From: Linnemannia elongata
Taxonomy: Eukaryota > Mortierellomycota > Mortierellomycetes > Mortierellales > Mortierellaceae
DNA: 64,000 nt
Assembly (NCBI GenBank): GCA_036320915.1
Contig: JAXBDG010000003.1
Coordinates: 1,736,001-1,800,000 of the forward strand
Direction of reading: 5' to 3'
The notes under the pieces are model-generated. The model made no database searches and had not been told where the DNA came from. It worked only from the letters and a program-made list of their open reading frames with translations. Position numbers and translations under genes: made by a program. This document shows, piece after piece, positions 43,101 to 53,456 of this stretch. The stretch's first letter is position 1. Each line of letters begins with the position of its first letter.

Positions 43101-46100
43101 ACTACCACCACCACCACCGAAGGAGAGACTGTTCTCGAGCATGTCCAAAAGGATGTGATCGTTGACAAGAAGGTCGAGGTCGATGTTGATGTCTCCGTTG
43201 ATGTTGACGTCGAGGTCGAGAAGAAGGAGGCCAAGGAGACCATCATCACCAAGGAGACTGGTGTTGTTGCCAAGCCCGCCGCTCCCAAGGGTACCTCCTG
43301 GTTCCGCAAGATCGCCACTGCCACTGGTGCCGCTGTTGTTGGTGCTGGAGCTGTTGCTGTCGGAGCTGGAGCTCTCGCTGTCGGAGCCGTCCACGATGCC
43401 GCCTCTGGAGCTGGACATGCTGCCCACGGTGCTTTGGAGAAGGTCGATGGTGTGTGGAAGCGCACTGTCCAGGTTTTGACTACCCGCAAGGCTCATGTCG
43501 ATACCGTCGCTCCCATCGCCAAGACCTCGTACGTCTACTACGATGATGAGGTGTACGATGCTGTCCTTGTCGAGAAGTCGACTGGCGTTACCCACGTCAC
43601 CCAGCTTCTCTACGACACTACCACCACCAAGTACTACGTCTACTACCGCTGGGGCGAGACCGACTACAAGTTGGATGGACCTCACGAGACTATCGAGTCC
43701 GCCAAGGCAGCCTTCCAGGTTACCTACCGCGAGAACTTCGGTGTCCAGTGGGAGGAGCGTGAGACTGCTGTCTCTGGTAAGTTATTATTGGTGTGCCTCC
43801 CAATGTTGACTCTCAATGAGCAGTTGAAAGCATGAATGCTAATTATATTTAATGGTCCTTTCCTTCACATTCACAGAGCGCTTCACCTACGAGGTCAAGA
43901 CCTACGAGACCTTCGAGACCATTGAGGAAGTCGAGGAGATCGTAGAGGAGACCGAGGCTGTCGCCATCATCGAGCGTGAGCAGGAGATCGTCACTCAGGA
44001 TGAGATCATCACCACCGAGACCACCACCACTACCACCACCACCACCGAAGGTGAGACTGTTCTCGAGCATGTCCAAAAGGATGTGATCGTTGACAAGAAG
44101 GTCGAGGTCGATGTTGATGTCTCCGTTGATGTTGACGTCGAGGTCGAGAAGAAGGAGGCCAAGGAGACCATCATCACCAAGGAGACTGGTGTTGTTGCCA
44201 AGCCCGCCGCTCCCAAGGGTACCTCCTGGTTCCGCAAGATCGCCACTGCCACTGGTGCCGCTGTTGTTGGTGCTGGAGCTGTTGCTGTCGGAGCTGGAGC
44301 TCTCGCTGTCGGAGCCGTCCACGATGCCGCCTCTGGAGCTGGACATGCTGCCCACGGTGCTTTGGAGAAGGTCGATGGTGTGTGGAAGCGCACTGTCCAG
44401 GTGTTGACTACCCGCAAGGCTCATGTCGATACCGTCGCTCCCATCGCCAAGACCTCGTACGTCTACTACGATGATGAGGTGTACGATGCTGTCCTTGTCG
44501 AGAAGTCGACTGGCGTTACCCACGTCACCCAGCTTCTCTACGACACTACCACCACCAAGTACTACGTCTACTACCGCTGGGGCGAGACCGACTACAAGTT
44601 GGATGGACCTCACGAGACTATCGAGTCCGCCAAGGCAGCCTTCCAGGTTACCTACCGCGAGAACTTCGGTGTCCAGTGGGAGGAGCGTGAGACTGCTGTC
44701 TCTGGTAAGTTATTATTGGTGTGCCTCCCAATGTTGACTCTCAATGAGCAGTTGAAAGCATGAATGCTAATTATATTTAATGGTCCTTTCCTTCACATTC
44801 ACAGAGCGCTTCACCTACGAGGTCAAGACCTACGAGACCTTCGAGACCATTGAGGAAGTCGAGGAGATCGTAGAGGAGACCGAGGCTGTCGCCATCATCG
44901 CCCGCGAGCAGGAGATCGTCACTCAGGATGAGATCATCACCACCGAGACCACCACTACTACCACCACCACCACCGAAGGTGAGACTGTTCTCGAGCATGT
45001 CCAAAAGGATGTGATCGTTGACAGGAAGGTCGAGGTCGATGTTGGTGTCTCCGTTGATGTTGACGTCGAGGTCGAGAAGAAGGAGGCCAAGGAGACCATC
45101 ATCACCAAGGAGACTGGTGTTGTTGCCAAGCCCGCCGCTCCCAAGGGTACTTCCTGGTTCCGCAAGATCGCCACTGCCACTGGTGCCGCTGTTGTTGGTG
45201 CTGGAGCTGTTGCTGTCGGAGCTGGAGCTCTCGCTGTCGGAGCCGTCCACGATGCCGCCTCTGGAGCTGGACATGCTGCCCACGGTGCTTTGGAGAAGGT
45301 CGATGGTGTGTGGAAGCGCACTGTCCAGGTGTTGACTACCCGCAAGGCTCACGTCGATGCCCTCGCTCCTATCGCCAAGACCTCCTACGTCTACTACGAT
45401 GATGAGGTATACGATGCTGTCCTTGTCGAGAAGTCGACTGGCGTTACCCACGTCACCCAGCTTCTCTACGACACTACCACCACCAAGTACTACGTCTACT
45501 ACCGCTGGGGCGAGACCGACTACAAGTTGGATGGACCTCACGAGACTATCGAGTCCGCCAAGGCAGCCTTCCAGGTTACCTACCGCGAGAACTTCGGTGT
45601 CCGGTGGGAGGAACGCGAGACTGCTGTCTCTGGTAAGTGCTAGTTTTGTTCGTAACATCATCGTCGACACAAACACGGTTTTTAATGCTAACTAAATTCT
45701 ATTCTTACTTTGTCTTCTACAGAGCGCTTCACCTACGAAGTCAAGACCTACGAGACCTTCGAGACCGTTGAGGAAGTCGAGGAGATCGTAGAGGAGACCG
45801 AGGCTGTCGCCATCATCGAGCGTGAGCAGGAGATCGTCACTCAGGATGAGATCATCACCACCGAGACCACCACCACTACCACCACCACCACTGAGGGTGA
45901 GACTGTTCTCGAGCATGTCCAAAAGGATGTGATCGTTGACAAGAAGGTCGAGGTCGACGTTGATGTCTCCGTTGATGTTGACGTCGAGGTCGAGAAGAAG
46001 GAGGCCAAGGAGACCATCATCACCAAGGAGACTGGTGTTGTTGCCAAGCCCGCCGCTCCCAAGGGTACTTCCTGGTTCCGCAAGATCGCCACTGCCACTG

Positions 46101-49100
46101 GTGCCGCTGTTGTTGGTGCTGGAGCTGTTGCTGTCGGAGCTGGAGCTCTCGCTGTCGGAGCCGTCCATGGCGCCGCCTCTGGAGCTGGACATGCTGCCCA
46201 CGGTGCTTTGGAGAAGGTCGATGGTGTGTGGAAGCGCACTGTCCAAGTGTTGACTACCCGCAAGGCTCACGTCGATGCCCTCGCTCCTATCGCCAAGACC
46301 TCCTACGTCTACTACGATGATGAGGTATACGATGCTGTCCTTGTCGAGAAGTCGACTGGCGTTACCCACGTCACCCAGCTTCTCTACGACACTACCACCA
46401 CCAAGTACTACGTCTACTACCGCTGGGGCGAGACCGACTACAAGTTGGATGGACCTCACGAGACTATCGAGTCCGCCAAGGCAGCCTTCCAGGTTACCTA
46501 CCGCGAGAACTTCGGTGTCAAGTGGGAGGAACGCGAGACTGCTGTCTCTGGTAAGCATATTATATGTAATATCGTTTGCATTTGATGTGGGCATTATTTG
46601 TTCATTTGCTAATTACTATTTATTTATTTTCTCGTTAACAGAGCGCTTCACCTATGAGGTCAAGACCTACGAGACCTTCGAGACCGTTGAGGAAGTCGAG
46701 GAGATCGTCGAGGAGACCGAGGCTGTCGCCATCATCGCCCGCGAGCAGGAGATCGTCACTCAGGATGAGGTCATCACCACCGAGACCACCACCACTACCA
46801 CCACCACCACCGAGGGTGAGACTGTCCTCGAGCATGTCCAAAAGGATGTGATCGTTGACAAGAAGGTCGAGGTCGACGTTGATGTCTCCGTTGATGTTGA
46901 CGTCGAGGTCGAGAAGAAGGAGGCCAAGGAGATCATCATCACCAAGGAGACTGGTGTTGTTGCCAAGCCTGCTGCTCCCAAGGGTACTTCCTGGTTCCGT
47001 AAGATCGCCACTGCCACTGGTGCCGCTGTTGTTGGTGCTGGAGCTGTTGCTGTCGGAGCTGGAGCTCTCGCTGTCGGAGCCGTCCATGGCGCCGCCTCTG
47101 GAGCTGGACATGCTGCCCACGGTGCTTTGGAGAAGGTCGATGGTGTGTGGAAGCGCACTGTCCAGGTGTTGACTACCCGCAAGGCTCATGTCGATACCGT
47201 CGCTCCCATCGCCAAGACCTCGTACGTCTACTACGATGATGAGGTGTACGATGCTGTCCTTGTCGAGAAGTCGACTGGCGTTACCCACGTCACCCAGCTT
47301 CTCTACGACACTACCACCACCAAGTACTACGTCTACTACCGCTGGGGCGAGACCGACTACAAGTTGGATGGACCTCACGAGACTGTCGAGTCCGCCAAGG
47401 CAGCCTTCCAGGTTACCTACCGCGAGAACTTCGGTGTCCAGTGGGAGGAGCGTGAGACTGCCGTCTCTGGTGAGTAATAGATTTTATTGTGTTATGGCGG
47501 CTTATGGGTATTATGGATTGTATTCTAACTGGACTCTTGCTTTATTTACCCACACAGAACGCTTCACCTATGAGGTCAAGACCTACGAGACCTTCGAGAC
47601 CGTTGAGGAAGTCGAGGAGATCGTTGAGGAGACCGAGGCCGTCGCCATCATCGCCCGCGAGCAGGAGATCGTCACTCAGGATGAGGTCATCACCACCGAG
47701 ACCACCACCACTACCACCACCACCACCGAGGGTGAGACTGTCCTCGAGCATGTCCAAAAGGATGTGATCGTTGACAAGAAGGTCGAGGTCGATGTTGATG
47801 TCTCCGTTGATGTTGACGTCGAGGTCGAGAAGAAGGAGGCCAAGGAGACCATCATCACCAAGGAGACTGGTGTTGTTGCCAAGCCCGCCGCTCCCAAGGG
47901 TACCTCCTGGTTCCGCAAGATCGCCACTGCCACTGGTGCCGCTGTTGTTGGTGCTGGAGCTGTTGCTGTCGGAGCTGGAGCTCTCGCTGTCGGAGCCGTC
48001 CACGATGCCGCCTCTGGAGCTGGACATGCTGCCCACGGTGCTTTGGAGAAGGTCGATGGTGTGTGGAAGCGCACTGTCCAGGTGTTGACTACCCGCAAGG
48101 CTCACGTCGATGCCCTCGCTCCTATCGCCAAGACCTCCTACGTCTACTACGATGATGAGGTGTACGATGCTGTCCTTGTCGAGAAGTCGACTGGCGTTAC
48201 CCACGTCACCCAGCTTCTCTACGACACTACCACCACCAAGTACTACGTCTACTACCGCTGGGGCGAGACCGACTACAAGTTGGATGGACCTCACGAGACT
48301 GTCGAGTCCGCCAAGGCAGCCTTCCAGGTTACCTACCGCGAGAACTTCGGTGTCCAGTGGGAGGAGCGTGAGACTGCCGTCTCTGGTGAGTAATAGATTT
48401 TATTGTGTTATGGCGGCTTATGGGTATTATGGATTGTATCCTAACTAGACTCTTTCTTTATTTACCCACACAGAACGCTTCACCTATGAGGTCAAGACCT
48501 ACGAGACCTTCGAGACCGTTGAGGAAGTCGAGGAGATCGTTGAGGAGACCGAGGCTGTCGCCATCATCGCCCGCGAGCAGGAGATCGTCACTCAGGATGA
48601 GATCATCACCACCGAGACCACCACTACTACCACCACCACCACTGAGGGTGAGACTGTTCTCGAGCATGTCCAAAAGGATGTGATCGTTGACAAGAAGGTC
48701 GAGGTCGATGTTGATGTCTCCGTTGATGTTGACGTCGAGGTCGAGAAGAAGGAGGCCAAGGAGACCATCATCACCAAGGAGACTGGTGTTGTTGCCAAGC
48801 CCGCCGCTCCCAAGGGTACCTCCTGGTTCCGCAAGATCGCCACTGCCACTGGTGCCGCTGTTGTTGGTGCTGGAGCTGTTGCTGTCGGAGCTGGAGCTCT
48901 CGCTGTCGGAGCCGTCCACGATGCCGCCTCTGGAGCTGGACATGCTGCCCACGGTGCTTTGGAGAAGGTCGATGGTGTGTGGAAGCGCACTGTCCAGGTG
49001 TTGACTACCCGCAAGGCTCACGTCGATGCCCTCGCTCCTATCGCCAAGACCTCCTACGTCTACTACGATGACGAGGTGTACGATGCGGTCTTGGTTGAGA

Positions 49101-51096
49101 AATCTACTGGCGTCACTTATGTGACCCAACTTCTCTTCGATAGCGCAACCACCAAGTACTACGTCTACGTCCGCTGGGGTGAGACCGATTACAAGCTCGA
49201 CGGACCCCATGATACCGTTGAGGCTGCTAAGGCGGCCTTCCAGATTACCTACCGTGAGAACTTCGGTGTCCAGTGGGAGGAGCGTGAGACAACTATCAGT
49301 GGTAGGTTTTAATACGCCAACGCAGTGTATTCTGGTTCTTTTATTTTTGTCAATTACTAATTCTTTTATTTTTGCTGACATTTTGTAGATCGCTTCACCT
49401 ACGAAGTTAAGACTTATGAGACATTCGAGACCGTCGAGGTTGTCGAGGAAGTTGTTGACGAGCAGGTTGCTGAAGTCATTCTCAAGCGAGAGCAGGAGGT
49501 TATTGTTGATGACGGAACTGTCCAGACCGAGACTACGACTTCGACCACTATTACCCGTCAGGAGGAGAGTGTTTCTGAGGTCGCCTATGAGGTTGAGGTT
49601 GTCGATGGTGAGGAGATTACCAAGGTTATCACCACTACCAAGGAGACTGGTGTCGTTGCCCAGCCCGCTGTTACTAAGGGTAACTCCTGGTTCCGTCGCC
49701 TTGCCAGCGGCGCCGGATTGGCCGCTGCTGGAGCCTTGACTCAAGTCGATGGCGTCTGGAAGCGTACCGTCCAGGTCCTCACCACTCGCAAGGCCCACGT
49801 TGATGCCGTTGCTCCCATCGCCAAGACTTCGTACGTCTACTATGATGATGAGGTCTATGACGCTGTTCTCACCGAGAAGTCAACTGGCGTTACGTATGTG
49901 ACCCAGTTGCTCTTCGACAACGCCACCGCTAAGTATTACGTCTACGTCCGTTGGGGAGAGACTGATTACAAGCTCGATGGACCCCACGATACCATTGAGT
50001 CTGCCAAGGCTGCATTCCAGATCTCATACCGCGAGCAGTTCGGCGTCCAGTGGGAGCACCGTGAGACCACCGTCTCTGGTAAGTTTTTACGCACGCTATC
50101 TTAATGACCCTTACTGATTTGTTTCTTGCAAATCTCTAACTGTGTTTTCTTTCCATATTTGCTTTTTAACAGAGCGCTTCGCTTACGAGGTGAAGACTTA
50201 TGAGACCTTCGAGACAACCGAGGAGATTGAGGAGATCGTTGAGGATTACGAAGTCTCTGAGGTTGTTGCCCAAGAGAAGGTTTTGGTGGAGGATGAGCGT
50301 ATCGTTTCCACTCACCAGTCGATCACTTCCTCGCACGACGACACCCTTGTCCGCAACGTCAGCGAGCAGGTTCTCATCAAGAAGGGAGCTGAGGTTGACG
50401 CTGCCGAATTGTCCCGCACTCAGTACGAGACCTTGTCCCGTGTTGATTCTACCTCTTCTGCTGCTGGCTCCAGTGCCCTCTTCGGAGGCGCTGCTGCCAT
50501 CCTTGGAGGTGCCGCTGCTGTTGGTGCCATCCAGCACGGTGGTGCTTCTTCGACCACCGTCGTTGAGGAGACCAAGAAGGCTGTATTCGACTGTAAGTAT
50601 ACTGTAGCTTTTTGTTGTTGCATATTCTGCATTCCGACCTCCAATCTGCATATCCTAACCCTTTCTGCTCTTGTTATCTTTTCCGTTTTCTTTAGTCTCA
50701 AGCCTCCCTGTCCTCCCCGATCAGGGTATTGACGTCCAGACTGGAGCCTCAATCGGCGTGATTGACTTGACTTCAGGCACCGCCGAGGCCTACCGCGAGT
50801 TGCCCCGCCACTTGCGCCCCCGCGCCTGGGTCTCACTCCACGTCGGAGGCTGGCAGGATGCCCCCCACGAGTTGGAGGGTTTCATGCGCCTTGACGACCA
50901 GTCTGGCCAGCGCCTGATGGAGTCTGCCCGTGACGCCGCCCAGGGTAAGGCCCAGGAGGCTACCCCGATTGATAACCTCCGCCTCCCCGAGATTGTCGCC
51001 CTCTTTGCCAAGAAGTTGTACGGACACTTTGGTGAGGAGCTTCCCGCCGAGTTGACTTTGGACCGTCTTCGCCAGTTGGGTCCTCACCGTCCCTAA
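22196..51096 (+). CDS. Giant tandem-repeat protein: eight beta-trefoil lectin units plus 25 WGR-like modules, ~8,200 aa
   Basis: Thirty-four exons join without phase error into 8,201 codons. Exons 1-12: 22196-22475, 23267-23319, 23649-23799, 24035-24346, 24548-24754, 24851-24931, 25046-26593, 26697-27056, 27180-29339, 29446-30114, 30204-30953, 31044-31832. Exons 13-31 are in the array entry. Exons 32-34: 49389-50078, 50173-50592, 50696-51096. Only the exon 2/3 intron is phase 0; the other 32 are phase 1. Residues ~20-1480 are beta-trefoils, ~1530-7920 WGR-like modules, 7928-8200 a unique tail. No signal peptide precedes the first trefoil, so a cytosolic protein is likely unless the Gly/Ala segments insert in membranes. 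The beta-trefoils suggest glycan or protein binding; the WGR fold is known from DNA-end-sensing PARPs, but the key Arg is missing. A scaffold role is my inference. I do not know a described protein of this architecture. Copy number depends on correct assembly of near-identical repeats. Confidence 0.9.
22250..28480 (+). other. N-terminal region: eight R-type beta-trefoil (ricin-B-fold, CBM13-like) units
   Basis: Each unit of about 150-185 residues shows three sub-repeats. The alpha-like part is WFYIKS..GLVLDIE; the beta-like part is QLWRYE.GYIINRRTGLVLD; the gamma-like part is NPKLVLDIDGDG.. followed by a QQW. The QLW/QHW/QKW/QQW pattern is the QxW signature of R-type trefoils. Approximate units: 1 in exons 1-3, 2 in exons 4-6, 3 (25100-25560), 4 (25630-26075), 5 (26160-26735), 6 (26825-27410), 7 (27510-27935), 8 (28075-28480). 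Units 6-8 are degenerate: the VLDIDGDG of the third sub-repeat is lost and unit 8 has AGNKVASIS where others have LVLDIE. Many ends carry F(T/E)WL before an acidic linker. The R-type fold here is a binding module; no toxin catalytic domain is present. Ligand specificity cannot be read from sequence. Confidence 0.8.
28655..30953 (+). other. Divergent WGR-like modules 1-4 (exons 9-11)
   Basis: Modules 1 (~28655-28915) and 2 (~29060-29339) are the most diverged. They have QWGS and RWGD at the signature position and are separated by Thr-rich linkers (TTTTTTRTTT at ~29020). Module 3 is exon 10 (29446-30114, 669 nt) and module 4 is exon 11 (30204-30953, 750 nt). In modules 3 and 4 the last ~270 nt are almost identical to the core array, while their N-terminal acidic parts and Gly/Ala segments are shorter and different. 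These look like older members that bracket the array on its 5' side. Confidence 0.75.
31044..49301 (+). repeat. Tandem exon array: 20 near-identical exon+intron units of ~920 bp
   Basis: Exon 12 (31044-31832, 789 nt) is followed by nineteen exons of exactly 828 nt, starting at 31923, 32851, 33769, 34687, 35603, 36531, 37447, 38363, 39281, 40197, 41115, 42031, 42949, 43877, 44805, 45723, 46642, 47558 and 48474. Each is 276 residues. By position in the unit: acidic Val/Glu stretch 1-40; Thr run 46-57; alternating Val-Asp stretch 72-92; WFRK then a Gly/Ala/Val hydrophobic segment 118-163; linker ending VWKRTVQVLTTRK; WGR-like fold 196-272 with RWGE at 234-237. All flanking introns are phase 1 and 87-100 nt long. 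Units differ at a few recurring positions: GAVHG/D, HVDTV/HVDAL, IAREQ/IEREQ, DVDVSV/DVGVSV. Confidence 0.95.
49389..51096 (+). other. C-terminal part of the giant protein: last WGR-like module, acidic linker, unknown end domain
   Basis: Exon 32 (49389-50078, 690 nt) is a divergent WGR-like module with RWGE and a short Gly/Ala segment. Exon 33 (50173-50592) begins like a module (ERFAYEVKTYETFET) but lacks the WGR fold and ends with a Gly/Ala-rich stretch around GGAAAILGGAAAVGA. Exon 34 (50696-51096) encodes 132 residues of ordinary composition, with GVIDLTSGTAEAYRELPRHL, a VSLHVGGW motif and a helical end (LRLPEIVALFAKKLYGHFGEE). I do not recognise it. The stop is TAA at 51094-51096, with AATAAA 102 nt later. 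Confidence 0.8.
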
Positions 51097-51197
51097 AGGT
51101 GGAAACCCCTGGCTTATCTATGACATGCACTCGTGCACCTAATCCAACCCCTAAAAACACAAAAAAAAGTATTATTTAGCAATATCAGCAACTCATT

Positions 51198-51203
51198 AAT
51201 AAA
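51198..51203 (+). terminator. Poly(A) signal AATAAA of the giant gene
   Basis: Canonical hexamer 102 nt after the stop codon. It lies within the 267-bp gap to the convergent annexin gene, so the two 3'UTRs probably meet or overlap. Confidence 0.6.
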
Positions 51204-51363
51204 TAAGAGTTCCAAAATACATGTTGTCTCGTGGATGCATTGTTGAAGGCTGTCGTTACAGATTTTATCGAAAGATACAGCTAGCGGTAATGAATAATAT
51301 ATTTGTGCAACTGAAATGTGATAAAGAAGACTCCTGTTTCTAATCTTCCTCCAGCGACCCTCT

Positions 51364-53456
51364 TTATCCTCGTTCTGGCTCACCAATGGCCATTAACAGC
51401 GTGCGACGGTAATCTCCACTGGTCTCGCCTTTGATCCTGTCGCGCAACGACTTCTTGTACTTGGCTGTGTAATTAGCCTTGATCTGGGCCATGAAAGCCG
51501 GTGTCCGGTTGCGAACCACCAACCGTGTCAACGAGGCATCATCTGTTCCTGCACCCTCCATCGCCTTTTCCATGTTCTTGGCGATACACATTGCTGGGTT
51601 TTCGATCCACTCGACTATGTTGTTGGAAAGGATATAGTAATAAAATGACGAGCTGGTTAGGATTTAGCCTTTGAGGTTGGGGTGAGTATTGCCAAAATAG
51701 CAAATAAACACTCGATCGATGACGAACTGTAGACACAGCTCAACCCCAATACATCACGAAAACTAAAATAAAAAGTGCAAAGTGATGAGTGCACAACTTA
51801 CCCAAGTAAACAAGCGCAGTTTCGATCCATCCGGAGAACTCCTTAATGATAGCCTTGCTAAACTTTTTGCCGTAGCGGGATTCGTATTGTTTGAAGACAA
51901 GTCGAAGATGGGCATCGGGTCTGTTGGTGAGGATGTGGATGAACTGCGACTCGTCTGTGCCCATTCTACCCTCTCCCGCCTTGTACAATGCCTGGGTATC
52001 TGCCTCTACGTTGTACTGATAGTGTCCAATCTCATCACGGGTGCCCTATTGAACGTGGAAGAAAAGACTGTCAGAAATCGCAAGACATATACTCTAATAA
52101 AGTTGGATGAGTAGGATAGCAAAAAAGATATTATACCTGGATACAGACGACTAGGAGCTTCTCAAAGTATCCACTGACATCGTTCTTGACTGTTTGCTCG
52201 AGGGAGCGGTGGTATTTAGACTGGAAGACATGCTTGAGTTGTGCCATATCTGCGTTGGTCCTTCCCACAAGAGTTTGGATCAAGCACTGTTGATCAAGAA
52301 GAATAGAACAGAAAGAAGAAAAGTGGCCACAAGGTGGCAGGCAGGTTAGTACAAAGATCATTTATCCAGAGTATAAAAAGAAAAACAGTACACGCGGCAC
52401 AGGATCGAGTTGTGTCATGATTGTTTGATCTTAGTTGTTGTGTTGCCGTTGCTGGCAAACAAAAACATCAATAACATAAACACAAACCAAGGTCAACAAC
52501 ATTTGAAAATACACAAAGCGTGAACAAAGAGGCAAAGGGTAGAGAACCTGGTAGTCTCCAAGCGGCATGGTGACATCGGAACTTACGCGTTCGTTGGTAC
52601 CGGCACCAATGCAGGCCTGATAAATGAGCTCTGCATCGAGCACAATGGGTGGGAGGATAAGGTAGTGGAGTGCTCGACCGAAATGACCGCTCGTCTCTTT
52701 GTCGAGAACCTCCACCAAATCTCGTCCGTAGAACTGCTTGTACACCGAGGTCACTACTGCCAAGTGTTCTGGGGGTCTGGCAGCTATCAAGTTGAGATGA
52801 TAGATGGCGTGATGTAAGTAAAGAGTTCTGTATATTCTCGACAAGCAAGCGGTCAACAAAAGAGCTTAGCAAAAGAGCTGCGTTTTTTGTTGTTTGCTTC
52901 AGGTACCCCAGCAACAATAAACAAAACAAAAACCAAATTCTCATTGCTTACCAACAACACTAATGACTCGCTTCTCATCAGTACCAAAGCCCTTGCAAGC
53001 TGAGTGAATGGTCTCGGCATCTTGTTGAGGTGTGGGTCCACCAGCTGCGGGTTGGTAGTAGTTAGGCTGGCCCATGGGCATAGTCGGCGCATGAGCCATT
53101 GTGGGCGCATGAGTCATGGTGGGTGCGTGCTGAGGTGGTGGAGGATGAGCTCCTGCAGCTGGAGCAGGGTATCCGTAAGGAGCTGGTGGAGGTGCGCCTG
53201 GAGCGGGGTATCCATAGGGAGCGGGGGCGCCATAGGGAGCGGGGGCGCCATAGGGAGCTGGTGGTGGCGCACCTGGGGCAGCAGCAGGGTATCCGTATCC
53301 GGGCTGACCAGGTGGAGGTGCACCGCCCTGGGGTGGGTAGGCAGGGTAGCCGGGTTGAGCTGGTGGATAGCCGACGGGTGCGCCAGCAGCGTATTGTTGT
53401 TGGGGAGGATAACCAGGGTAGCCGTAGGCACCTTGACCAGGAGGGTAGTATGACAT
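51364..53456 (-). CDS. Annexin with Pro/Tyr/Gly-rich N-terminal tail
   Basis: Calcium-dependent phospholipid-binding protein, expected at membrane surfaces. Five exons: 53456-52952, 52783-52587, 52286-52137, 52045-51802, 51614-51364. Phases fit and give 448 aa. Residues 1 to about 138 are a low-complexity Pro/Tyr/Gly/Ala tail with PYG and GYP repeats followed by three APTM copies. Such tails occur in annexin A7/A11-like proteins and promote self-association. Four annexin repeats follow. Type II Ca2+ sites are visible: KGFGTDE with a downstream KETSGHF in repeat I, GAGTNE with KNDVSGYF in II, GRMGTDE with KEFSGW in III, and GAGTDD with KGETSGDY in IV. The acidic cap residue is present in I, II and IV and least clear in III. 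The start is the first ATG of the PYG tail; longer frames upstream are low-complexity 5'UTR. The gene is convergent with the giant gene, with 267 bp between stops. Confidence 0.95.

Noticed and set aside
31557..48448. Plus-strand frames of ~105-114 codons recurring in every array unit (Ser/Pro/Arg-rich)
   Set aside because: They are out-of-frame shadows of the WGR-like and Thr-run coding sequence; none has splice support.
31923..49301. CRISPR array or satellite DNA as an explanation for the repeats
   Set aside because: The units are 828-nt open exons with proper splice sites and a conserved frame, not short repeats with spacers or non-coding satellite.
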